Below, in pieces: positions 1-5,963 of a stretch of 7,983 bases of DNA. Position 1 is the stretch's first letter. Every line of letters begins with the position of its first letter. Source of the DNA: Treponema sp. UBA4267 (GTDB lineage: Bacteria > Spirochaetota > Spirochaetia > Treponematales > Treponemataceae); NCBI GenBank assembly GCA_002395155.1, contig DGWD01000019.1, positions 1-7,983 on the forward strand, given 5' to 3'. The position numbers and the translations under genes are program-made. The notes under the pieces were generated by a model. The model saw only the letters and a list, made by a program, of their open reading frames with translations. It ran no database searches and had not been told where the DNA came from.

Positions 1-846
1 GAACTGGAAGAAAGTTCAGTTGTCAAGGATTACTTGACAACTGCCTCAGACGGCAAAAACTACAATGTAACTTATTATGCCCTTCCAATGGTAATTGCTG
101 TAGGTTTTAGAGTAAGAAGCCCAAGAGGAACTCAGTTTAGAAAATGGGCAAACGAAAATCTTTCTGAGTACCTTACAAAAGGCTTTATTCTTGATGACCA
201 GCGTCTTAAGAATCCGGACGGAAGACCAGACTATTTTGACGAACTTCTTGAAAGAATCCGCGACATTCGTGCAAGCGAAAAAAGATTCTATCAAAAGGTT
301 AGAGACTTGTTTGCCCTCAGTTCAGATTATGATAGCACAGATAAGGCAAGCCAGAACTTTTTTGCAGAAACACAGAATAAGCTTATTTATGCCGTAACAA
401 AAATGACTTCACCAGAAATCATTTTAAGCCGTGCCGATAGTTCAAAGCCAAACATGAATCTTACAAACTGGAAAGGAAAAATTGTCCGCAAGCAGGATAT
501 TTATATTTCAAAAAATTATCTTACCCAGGATGAACTTGATACTCTTAACAGACTTGTAACCATCTTTCTTGAAACAGCCGAACTTCGTGTAAAAATGCGA
601 AAAGATCTTACATTAAAATTCTGGGAAGATAATGTAGACAAACTTATAAGCGATAATGATTTTCCTCTGTTAGACGATAAAGGTAGCCGTTCAAGAATCC
701 AGACAGATAAAAAGGTTGAAGAAATCTATCTTGAATTTGACCAGCGAAGAAAAGACTTTGAAGCAAAAGAAGCCGACCGCCAGGATGTCGAAGAGTTGAA
801 ACTTTTGGAAGATGCCGAAAGCAAAATTAAGGGAAGAAAGAAGTAA
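1..846 (+). CDS. RhuM-family protein, 5' end outside window
   Basis: The reading frame is open from base 1, so the gene begins upstream. The TTG at 34 lies inside the conserved domain and is not the true start. In-frame residues from base 1 include ELEESSVVKDYLTTASDGK, followed by GYRV-like GFRV, RGTQFRKWAN, a YLTKGF...DDQRLKN stretch and a FFAETQNKL motif. This run is characteristic of the RhuM ('virulence protein') family, named from Salmonella pathogenicity island 3. By comparison with relatives, an N-terminal part of roughly 60-70 residues is missing. The last 60 residues are highly charged and probably helical. The biochemical role of the family is not established, but members often sit inside type I restriction-modification operons between hsdM and hsdS. 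That fits here, because the TAA stop overlaps by one base the ATG of an hsdS remnant. Family call is firm; function is unknown. Confidence 0.88.
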   Translation, partial: ELEESSVVKDYLTTASDGKNYNVTYYALPMVIAVGFRVRSPRGTQFRKWANENLSEYLTKGFILDDQRLKNPDGRPDYFDELLERIRDIRASEKRFYQKVRDLFALSSDYDSTDKASQNFFAETQNKLIYAVTKMTSPEIILSRADSSKPNMNLTNWKGKIVRKQDIYISKNYLTQDELDTLNRLVTIFLETAELRVKMRKDLTLKFWEDNVDKLISDNDFPLLDDKGSRSRIQTDKKVEEIYLEFDQRRKDFEAKEADRQDVEELKLLEDAESKIKGRKK

Positions 847-1270
847 TGGAAATGGAGAAATATAAGTTGGGTGAATATATTGACTCGTTTGGCGATGGAA
901 TACATGGTACACTTAATTATGATGAAAATGGGAACATCGTATGAACGCAAAACTGGAACATATGGCAAAACGACTTTATGACCACTGGTTTGTGTAGTTC
1001 GACTTTCCTAATGCAAATGGCAAGTCATACAAATCTTACGGCGGAAAAATGGTCTGGAACGAAACTCTCAAATGCAAGATTCCAGAGGGATGGAAAGTAA
1101 AGAAATTTAGTGAAATTGCGTTGATAAAAAGAGGTACAACAATCACTGAAAAAGACACAACAAAAGGAGATGTGAAAGTCGTTGCTGGAGGGCTTGATTT
1201 TTCGTATTATCATAATCAAAGTAATAGAACATCAGAATGTCGTGGATTAGCATCTGAGTTTTCAGATTGA
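846..1270 (+). pseudogene. hsdS: Type I restriction specificity subunit HsdS, degraded remnant
   Basis: HsdS normally carries two target-recognition domains separated by conserved helices and directs a type I restriction-modification complex to its DNA site. Here the first 32 codons (846-944) read MEMEKYKLGEYIDSFGDGIHG..., a typical HsdS N-terminus, but the frame ends at TGA 942-944. A second frame beginning about 941 reads NAKLEHMAKRLYDHWFV, the conserved central region, so almost all of the first recognition domain has been deleted with a frame change. TAG at 995-997 replaces the glutamine codon expected in the WFVQFDFP motif. The frame then continues with FDFPNANGKSYKSYGGKMVW and IPEGWKVKKFSEIALIKRG, the start of the second recognition domain. 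Recognisable similarity fades after the SYYHNQSNR segment at about 1232, and the frame closes at 1268-1270. Three separate lesions make a functional protein very unlikely. Confidence 0.85.
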
Positions 1271-1295
1271 GAAATCTATTAGAAAATGTTTATAG

Positions 1296-1328
1296 TTATC
1301 CCCAAATATTTTCTGCATTTGGGGATAA
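1296..1328 (-). terminator. Perfect 12-bp hairpin at the 3' end of the DUF2188 gene
   Basis: Arms TTATCCCCAAAT (1296-1307) and ATTTGGGGATAA (1317-1328) are exactly complementary around a 9-nt loop. The hairpin lies 5 nt beyond the stop of the minus-strand DUF2188 gene and about 25 nt beyond the hsdS remnant, so it could stop transcription from either side. Neither strand has a strong uninterrupted T-tract after the stem, so efficient intrinsic termination is uncertain. Confidence 0.5.
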
Positions 1329-1333
1329 GGAAA

Positions 1334-1579
1334 TTAAGTCCTGTCTCTAGGTGGACAAGGATCATTACCAGGGGCAACTGTCAATTTTTGTCTGATTTGA
1401 TGATTGGTTCCCATTATGGTAAGTTCTCCACCACCATCATTGTATATCTGCTGATGAGCATCTGCAATGGCTTCTTTTTGGGTGTCATACAATTTTGATG
1501 GTCTTGAATTGCCATTTTTTTTATTTGCCCATTCTCCATTCGGAGTTTGATATACAGTCCTATTGTTAGGATTTGGCAT
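1334..1579 (-). CDS. DUF2188 domain-containing small protein
   Basis: This 81-residue protein matches the DUF2188 pattern from end to end: an N-terminal RTVYQTPNGEWANKKNGNSRPS segment, then a YDTQKEAIADAHQ helix, then GGGELTIMGTNHQIRQK, and a proline-rich end (GNDPCPPRDRT). Proteins of this family are short, usually soluble and of unknown function. They commonly appear as single genes in accessory DNA. The start is well supported: an AAGGAGGAA Shine-Dalgarno site (1587-1595, minus strand) sits about 7 nt before the ATG. The gene is opposite in orientation to everything around it, lies directly after the hsdS remnant, and has a perfect hairpin 5 nt past its stop. The family call is confident; no function can be assigned. 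Confidence 0.85.
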   Translation of the reverse strand: MPNPNNRTVYQTPNGEWANKKNGNSRPSKLYDTQKEAIADAHQQIYNDGGGELTIMGTNHQIRQKLTVAPGNDPCPPRDRT

Positions 1580-1607
1580 ATAAGATTTCCTCCTTCATAT
1601 GAAGTAG

Positions 1608-1679
1608 GAACCAACATAAAGTTTTATCACCTTGTACCGATAAATAATACAGATATAAAACAGAACATTGGTTCTTTTT
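1608..1679 (+). terminator. Long two-part hairpin followed by T5, terminator-like
   Basis: Outer arms GAACCAA (1608-1614) and TTGGTTC (1668-1674) pair perfectly. After a symmetric 6/6-nt internal loop, GTTTTAT (1621-1627) pairs with ATAAAAC (1655-1661). A further TGTA/TACA pair can form inside. The right outer arm runs directly into TTTTT (1675-1679), the arrangement of a plus-strand intrinsic terminator, though the stem is longer than usual. On the minus strand the same structure would lie in the DUF2188 leader. A regulatory RNA or attenuator is possible but unproven. Confidence 0.4.
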
Positions 1680-1685
1680 GTGTTC

Positions 1686-1731
1686 AAGGTGCGTTTCCTG
1701 ATGTAGAAAGTGGTGGAATGCACCTTTTTTT
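1686..1731 (+). terminator. Intrinsic terminator, plus strand
   Basis: AAGGTGC (1686-1692) pairs with GCACCTT (1720-1726). The stem can extend inward using G-U pairs between GTTTC and GGAAT. The right arm leads into a run of seven T residues (1725-1731). It lies upstream of the higB promoter and would insulate the toxin operon from plus-strand transcription, for instance from the old hsd operon. Confidence 0.55.
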
Positions 1732-1833
1732 GTTAGAGCAGCAACGCTGATAACTAATATTAAATTTACAAAAACAATCCCCAATCGGCAATAAAAATCG
1801 TGCCTTAAATATTACCTCGTTCTTCCAATTTTC

Positions 1834-1862
1834 TTGACAAATTATAAATGTGACTATATATT
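1834..1862 (+). promoter_or_regulatory. Sigma-70-type promoter of the higB-higA operon
   Basis: A perfect -35 hexamer TTGACA (1834-1839) is followed after 17 nt by TATATT (1857-1862), one mismatch from the -10 consensus. The predicted transcription start is near 1869, only about 13 nt before the toxin ATG, so the leader would be very short. TATTAT (1859-1864) is an alternative -10 but needs a 19-nt spacer. Confidence 0.75.
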
Positions 1863-1880
1863 ATAACCATATAGGTTATA
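1862..1880. promoter_or_regulatory. Palindromic operator overlapping the -10 and transcription start
   Basis: TATAACC (1862-1868) and GGTTATA (1874-1880) form a perfect 7-bp inverted repeat separated by ATATA. It starts at the last base of the -10 and ends one base before the toxin ATG. In HigBA modules the helix-turn-helix antitoxin represses its own promoter through such palindromes, so this is the expected binding site for the product of the second gene. The protein-site assignment is inferred from position and symmetry. Confidence 0.65.
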
Positions 1881-1881
1881 C

Positions 1882-2190
1882 ATGGAAGTCATTTTCAAAA
1901 ATGAACATTTGCAAGAATTGTATACATCTGGAAAGTCCTCAAAATATAAAAAAGTTCCTGCGCAAGTGGTTAGAAAGTTTCCTCTTGCTGTAAGAATTTT
2001 GCAGCAGTTAAAAGTAATTCAAGATATCTGGAGATATCCTGGATACAATTTTGAAAAATTGGAAGGAACAAATCAGTATTCCATGCGGATGGATAGAACA
2101 TGGCGACTGATTATGGAAATTGACTGGACCAATGAAGAAAAGACAATTGGAATCATTGGTCTTGAAGATTTAACGCATCACTATCAGTGA
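1882..2190 (+). CDS. higB: HigB/RelE-type toxin of a type II toxin-antitoxin system
   Basis: This 102-residue protein has the layout of HigB-like toxins of the RelE/ParE fold: an N-terminal FKNEHLQELYTSGKSSKYKK segment, a helical region with a LKVIQDIW motif, then YNFEKLEG, then a strand pair YSMRMDRTWRLIMEID (66-81), ending in L-x-x-HY. Family members are mostly ribosome-dependent mRNA endonucleases that block translation when free of antitoxin. The toxin-first order, with a helix-turn-helix antitoxin 15 nt downstream, is the hallmark of HigBA rather than RelBE. The start is the only reasonable ATG, but no strong Shine-Dalgarno precedes it, only AGG at 1873-1875 inside the operator. The promoter position predicts a nearly leaderless message, which may keep toxin synthesis low. 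Family is confident; target and activity are inferred. Confidence 0.88.
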   Translation: MEVIFKNEHLQELYTSGKSSKYKKVPAQVVRKFPLAVRILQQLKVIQDIWRYPGYNFEKLEGTNQYSMRMDRTWRLIMEIDWTNEEKTIGIIGLEDLTHHYQ

Positions 2191-2191
2191 T

Positions 2192-2197
2192 GGAAGG
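2192..2197 (+). promoter_or_regulatory. Ribosome binding site that fixes the antitoxin start
   Basis: GGAAGG lies 8 nt before ATG 2206. An upstream in-frame GTG at 2197 overlaps this site by a base, so it cannot be the start for which the site is used. ATG 2206 is therefore preferred. Confidence 0.65.
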
Positions 2198-2205
2198 TGC
2201 ATAGT

Positions 2206-3321
2206 ATGAACGCAAAAGAGTTAAAGCCATTTTACAATGTCGGTCCGGGAGATTTTATTTTAGATTTTTTGGATTCATTTGGATGGACTCAAAATGATTT
2301 GGCCGAAGTAACCGGCTTCAGTTTAAAAACAATAAATCTTCTCATAAACAACAAGCAGGGAATTACACCAGAAACTGCCGTAACGCTGGAAAAAGTTTTT
2401 GGTTCACCTGCAGATTTTTGGATTGAAGTTGATGCAAAATATCAGATTCGAAAGCGAGAAGAACAGGATTCTGAAAAGAATGAGCTTACTGCAAAAAAGG
2501 CAATGCTCAGAAAATATATGCCTGTTGCAGAAATGAAAAAGAAGGGCTGGTTTTTGTATGATATAAACACTTTGGAAGGAATTGAAAAGGAGTGTATTCG
2601 TATATTCAATCAAAAGTCCATTCCAGAAGATGATTATAATCAGAATTATAAGTTCTGCGCTCGCCAGACAAAGTTTGATTACGATTATACAAAGTGGTAC
2701 AGCAAAACTTGGTTTGAATTTGCAAAATTAAATGCTGCATCCTTTGAATTACCCAAATACAACAAAAAGAAATTAGAATCGATTGCAGCTCATCTTTATG
2801 ATTACACAACAAAAGAAAATGGCGTTTCGGAGCTTATTGATGATTTAATTTCTTGTGGTGTTGGATTTTTTGTGTTAAGTCATTTGCAAAAAACATATCT
2901 TGATGGGGCCGCTTTTATCTGCAATAAAAATCCCTTTGTTGTTTATACATGTCGTTATGACAGAATTGATAACTTCTGGTTTGTTGTTGCCCACGAAATT
3001 GCACATATTTTGAATCATTATGATTTCTTGAACGAACCTTTTTTAGATAATCTTGATGAAAAGGCAGAAAGTGAGCGAGAAAAACAAGCGGATTCTTGTG
3101 CCGGAAGGTATTTGAATCAAGATAAAGTTATCGAAGTCGGACAGCAATATGGAAAATACTTAAATGCTTCAAGACTAAATCTTATAAGCGAGCAATCGCA
3201 AGTTTCCGTACCTGTTGCTCTTGGAATGTTGCAGCATTTCGGTTTGTTAGACTGGCGACAATTTGCAAAATATAAAGAACATGTGAAAGAATTAATTCCG
3301 GATGAATTTATTAGGGGATAA
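2206..3321 (+). CDS. higA: HigA-type antitoxin fused to an ImmA/IrrE zinc metallopeptidase
   Basis: Numbering is from ATG 2206 (371 residues). Residues 13-80 form a HigA-like XRE helix-turn-helix: GWTQNDLAEVTGFS and the family signature ITPETAVTLEKVFG followed by SPADFW. Classical HigA is only about 100 residues. Here a charged linker and a roughly 270-residue extension follow, containing VVAHEIAHIL with the zinc-binding HExxH at H263, E264 and H267. A downstream EREKQADSCAGRYL segment resembles the conserved C-terminal E-x-x-AD motif of ImmA/IrrE (DUF955) peptidases. ImmA cleaves a phage-type repressor, and IrrE/PprI cleaves the DdrO repressor after DNA damage. By analogy this protein should neutralise the adjacent toxin, repress the promoter at 1834-1880, and possibly cleave itself or a partner on a signal. 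It begins 15 nt after the toxin and ends 11 nt before the next gene. Domain calls are confident; the proteolytic switch is inference. Confidence 0.85.
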   Translation: MNAKELKPFYNVGPGDFILDFLDSFGWTQNDLAEVTGFSLKTINLLINNKQGITPETAVTLEKVFGSPADFWIEVDAKYQIRKREEQDSEKNELTAKKAMLRKYMPVAEMKKKGWFLYDINTLEGIEKECIRIFNQKSIPEDDYNQNYKFCARQTKFDYDYTKWYSKTWFEFAKLNAASFELPKYNKKKLESIAAHLYDYTTKENGVSELIDDLISCGVGFFVLSHLQKTYLDGAAFICNKNPFVVYTCRYDRIDNFWFVVAHEIAHILNHYDFLNEPFLDNLDEKAESEREKQADSCAGRYLNQDKVIEVGQQYGKYLNASRLNLISEQSQVSVPVALGMLQHFGLLDWRQFAKYKEHVKELIPDEFIRG

Positions 3322-3332
3322 CTATTTTCTAA

Positions 3333-4283
3333 ATGATAGATATAAAGGTTGATTTTAAACAAGATTATTATAATTACATATTTCACGAAGTAAAACTCCT
3401 CCGAGAAGCAGGTTTTTCATTTCCAAAAATTAGAAATGATAATACTTATGAAATAGCCGAATATAATAATTTGATTGAAAGAATTCCTTTTCAAATTCCC
3501 AGAAAAATATTTAAAACAAAAAGTTTTCATTGTCCAGATAAATATAAAGAAGGTTTAGAAAATCTACAAAAAGAAATTTTATCAGGCGAATCACTATTTA
3601 AACATTTAAGTACAAAAATATTTCAGTCAGATTATTCAGATGGAATGCAGTTTGATTTTGGAATTGCACATCTACATTTAGGAGTAAAACAACATCCAAG
3701 ATTTCCTCAACTAGTTGAGCGAACTAGTGATATTTTATATTGTATTTATACTGACGAAGCTTTTTACTTTTTAACAATAGATAAGCATAATAGATGGAAT
3801 GATTTAAAACTATTAGAAATGGTTCAAAATGAGTTTCCTGAATTGCTGAAAATGTATGAGATAAAAGATTCTCAACCAACACAACCCGAGCCAACTGAAC
3901 AGCAACGAAAGATATTAAGAGATAAACATATAAATGCTTGCATTCAATTAAATGGAAAAGTATATATATCTCCTGGTGGTGGGGTAGCATTAAATGGATT
4001 TTCATCTAAGTCGACTTTTCGTTTTATAAGAATAATGTCATTGCTTATGAAATTAGAATATGAAGTAAAACAGTTTTATATAATTAATGAATTAACATTA
4101 ACGAAGAAATACCCAGACGTTAAAAAGCTTGAAATACATTTTGCAACATTCTCGAAGCCATTATCTGTATTTGATAGTAAATTAAATTATAAAATAAGTA
4201 TTGATTGGAATGAAAAAACAATTTATCCAATTGATATTGGAATGGAAAGAATTCATTTATATGAAAATAGATTACCTTTCTAG
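3333..4283 (+). CDS. Unrecognised 316-residue protein with an FGIxHLHLG motif
   Basis: I do not recognise a named family. Two regions are visible. The first (about 1-178) is mixed alpha/beta and contains FDFGIAHLHLG (107-117), then VERTSDILYCIYTD (128-141) and the DKHNRW motif (150-155). A short proline-rich linker QPTQPEPTEQ (181-190) leads to a second region (191-316) with QLNGKVYISPGGGVALNG and a lysine-rich C-terminal half. No signal peptide or membrane segment is evident. I have a general recollection of FGIxHLHL-type motifs in uncharacterised bacterial proteins, but cannot name the domain. The paired histidines 113 and 115 and the later D150, H152 could bind metal or form an active site, which is speculation. 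It starts 11 nt after the antitoxin-peptidase with a poorly placed AGGGG (3313-3317), suggesting translational coupling. Its last 23 bases overlap the KAP gene, implying joint expression. Base composition is AT-rich (18 G+C in bases 3361-3420). Confidence 0.8.
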   Translation: MIDIKVDFKQDYYNYIFHEVKLLREAGFSFPKIRNDNTYEIAEYNNLIERIPFQIPRKIFKTKSFHCPDKYKEGLENLQKEILSGESLFKHLSTKIFQSDYSDGMQFDFGIAHLHLGVKQHPRFPQLVERTSDILYCIYTDEAFYFLTIDKHNRWNDLKLLEMVQNEFPELLKMYEIKDSQPTQPEPTEQQRKILRDKHINACIQLNGKVYISPGGGVALNGFSSKSTFRFIRIMSLLMKLEYEVKQFYIINELTLTKKYPDVKKLEIHFATFSKPLSVFDSKLNYKISIDWNEKTIYPIDIGMERIHLYENRLPF

Positions 4284-5694
4284 ACAGCCATATCTCGCTC
4301 TTCTCAAATCAATAATCGCAAATCAGAGTAATAATCCGTCTGGTTACTCCTTTGCCATAGATGGCGAATGGGGCTGTGGAAAGACTTGGATTCTTACGGA
4401 ACTCGAATGTCAACTTGCAGAAAATTCTGACATTAGATACTTAATCTTTCACTACAATGCCTGGGAAAATGATTTTTATGATGAACCACTTGTAGCGATT
4501 CTTTCTGTAATGATTGAGAATCTGAATAAAGTTAGATCTCAAAAATCTCTTTATGAGACTGCTATAGACGAATTATTAAGACAGACTTCTGCTGACTTGC
4601 TTACTTTAGTATCTGGAATTGTAAAGGAAGTTACTAAGATTGATGTTGAAAAAATAATAAAACGTAAGAAAGGATTTTTCAAAAGAATTAAAGAAAATAC
4701 AAAGCTTTCTGCAAAAGGTATTAATGCATTAATTCCATTACAACAAACATTAAATGAAGTCCGAAATAATATTAAAAGGCTTTCTCAAAAGTTCCACATA
4801 ATTCTTATAGTTGATGAACTAGATCGTTGCTTGCCAGAATATGCAATAAAAGTTTTGGAAAGACTTCATCATGTTTGTAATGAAATGCCGGTAATTCAGA
4901 TATTGGCAATAAACAAAAGAAACTTTGCAGACAGCATATCAAGTGTTTTTGGTAAAAAGTTTTATAATTCTCAATATTCAGTTGAGCTGACTAATCAATT
5001 TGCTGAATCATATTTACAAAAATTTGTTGATACAATAATCCCTTTGCCTAACGGGTATCCAGATTCAAAATTAGAAATACTTAATGGATTAGAAGAAAAA
5101 TATAATCCATATATTCGACCAGATAATATAGGACACCCTTTTATTAATCTTGATGAAACATTTATTGCGGACTGTATTTCTTCAATAATGAATGGAGTAG
5201 AACGTAGACTCCAAGAAAAGATTTTTAAGCAGGTCTCGTTGTGCCATGAATTAACATTAAAAAGTAATATTACAATTGATGAAGAAAGAATTACTTACGC
5301 ATTCTTAATTTATGAACTATTGTCTTGTATCACAAAATTTTTATTACATTCTAATACAATGTTCTTTGTCCGAGAGGCAGCTACAAAACAAAGTTTTATT
5401 CTGTCTTTATACCAAGTTGATGGAATGTCAAAAACTGTATATGAGACAGAACATAGTGTAATAATCTCTAATATAGAAAAATTCTTCAATGTACCTAAAA
5501 CTCAGAATCAGGCAGGTCAATTCATTGATACTGTTTTTATTAGAGATACAAAATCATATTTAATGGCTTTTTTTATAGATAAACTAAAATTCCCTTATTG
5601 GACTTTTGAAAGTGCTGTATGGGGATGGATTGAAGAAGACAAAGTATTTCTTAAGAAATATGATGAAATTATGGATATGCTGATTAGAAAATGA
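4261..5694 (+). CDS. KAP-type P-loop NTPase
   Basis: Numbering is from ATG 4261 (477 residues). The N-terminus DYLSRQPYLALL leads to the Walker A motif GEWGCGKT (35-42). FHYNAWEND (63-71) and Walker B IILIVDELDRC (180-190, D185/E186) followed by LP are the signature of the KAP NTPase family. IQILAINKRNFADSI (212-226) and YLQKFVDTIIPLP (251-263) fit the sensor and following helix. Many KAP proteins carry membrane segments inserted between Walker A and B. Here that insert (about 90-175) is only mildly hydrophobic and strongly charged, so the protein is probably soluble. The C-terminal 200 residues are unassigned. KAP proteins include Kidins220/ARMS and the phage-exclusion protein PifA, and bacterial members are frequent in mobile and defence loci. 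A TTG at 4201 would give an extra 20 residues overlapping the previous gene by 83 nt. ATG 4261 is chosen because the family's conserved N-terminus begins there, but the ribosome site (GGAAAG, 4244-4249) is 11 nt away. Confidence 0.87.
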   Translation: MKIDYLSRQPYLALLKSIIANQSNNPSGYSFAIDGEWGCGKTWILTELECQLAENSDIRYLIFHYNAWENDFYDEPLVAILSVMIENLNKVRSQKSLYETAIDELLRQTSADLLTLVSGIVKEVTKIDVEKIIKRKKGFFKRIKENTKLSAKGINALIPLQQTLNEVRNNIKRLSQKFHIILIVDELDRCLPEYAIKVLERLHHVCNEMPVIQILAINKRNFADSISSVFGKKFYNSQYSVELTNQFAESYLQKFVDTIIPLPNGYPDSKLEILNGLEEKYNPYIRPDNIGHPFINLDETFIADCISSIMNGVERRLQEKIFKQVSLCHELTLKSNITIDEERITYAFLIYELLSCITKFLLHSNTMFFVREAATKQSFILSLYQVDGMSKTVYETEHSVIISNIEKFFNVPKTQNQAGQFIDTVFIRDTKSYLMAFFIDKLKFPYWTFESAVWGWIEEDKVFLKKYDEIMDMLIRK

Positions 5695-5857
5695 AAAGTA
5701 TTTTTTAATGTATGAAACTTTATTAAATTAGTTTTGAGTGACTTAAGTCGGTGGACAAGCGATAGTAAGGGCGAGCGTGAGCGAGTTGCGGAACAGAGTG
5801 GAGCAATGGAGCCGCATTAGACGGCGTAACCTAGGGAGCGGCACTGCACAGCAGGGC

Positions 5858-5882
5858 AAAAACAGTCCTGTGAACTGTTTTT
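5858..5882. terminator. Symmetric A5/T5 hairpin, possible bidirectional terminator
   Basis: AAAAACAGT (5858-5866) and ACTGTTTTT (5874-5882) are perfectly complementary around a 7-nt loop. Either strand ends the stem in T5, the pattern of a bidirectional intrinsic terminator. The GC-containing core is only four pairs, so strength is doubtful. It would end the KAP operon about 165-190 nt past its stop. Confidence 0.35.
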
Positions 5883-5925
5883 AGCGAGTCTCGAAGCAGC
5901 TGGGCTGGGCACGTGGATAGCGCGG

Positions 5926-5963
5926 TTTTTGACCAGACTGCCTTATGGCGGGCGGGTCAAAAA
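5926..5963. repeat. 9-bp inverted repeat upstream of the DUF1653 gene
   Basis: TTTTTGACC (5926-5934) and GGTCAAAAA (5955-5963) pair perfectly around a 20-nt loop that contains its own GCC-TTAT-GGC mini-hairpin. It is not followed by a T-tract. It could be an operator, an RNA hairpin in the DUF1653 leader, or the end of the larger hairpin block. Confidence 0.5.

Larger units (their letters stand above)
1580..1833. other. Intergenic region between the DUF2188 gene and the higB promoter
   Basis: No credible gene is visible. Frames open on both strands lack ribosome sites and recognisable motifs. The left part holds the leader of the DUF2188 gene, including its strong Shine-Dalgarno site. The middle holds two hairpins described separately (1608-1679 and 1686-1731). 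From about 1740 to 1833 the sequence is AT-rich with no evident structure. Confidence 0.6.

Noticed and set aside
1547..1750. Plus-strand open frame of 67 codons
   Set aside because: It runs through the DUF2188 start and ribosome site on the other strand and both hairpins, has no ribosome site of its own and shows no recognisable motif.
1566..1784. Minus-strand open frame with a hydrophobic N-terminus, overlapping the DUF2188 start
   Set aside because: It needs a TTG start without a Shine-Dalgarno site and its sequence crosses both hairpins; the DUF2188 frame has far better start signals.
939..2217. 14-bp direct repeat GTATGAACGCAAAA at 939-952 and 2204-2217
   Set aside because: The first copy encodes conserved HsdS residues and the second is the antitoxin start; a match of this length is not rare in 8 kb, and nothing else marks it as an attachment site or recombination junction.
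4201..4260. TTG start giving 20 extra residues on the KAP protein
   Set aside because: It would overlap the upstream gene by 83 nt, has no clear ribosome site, and KAP similarity begins at ATG 4261.
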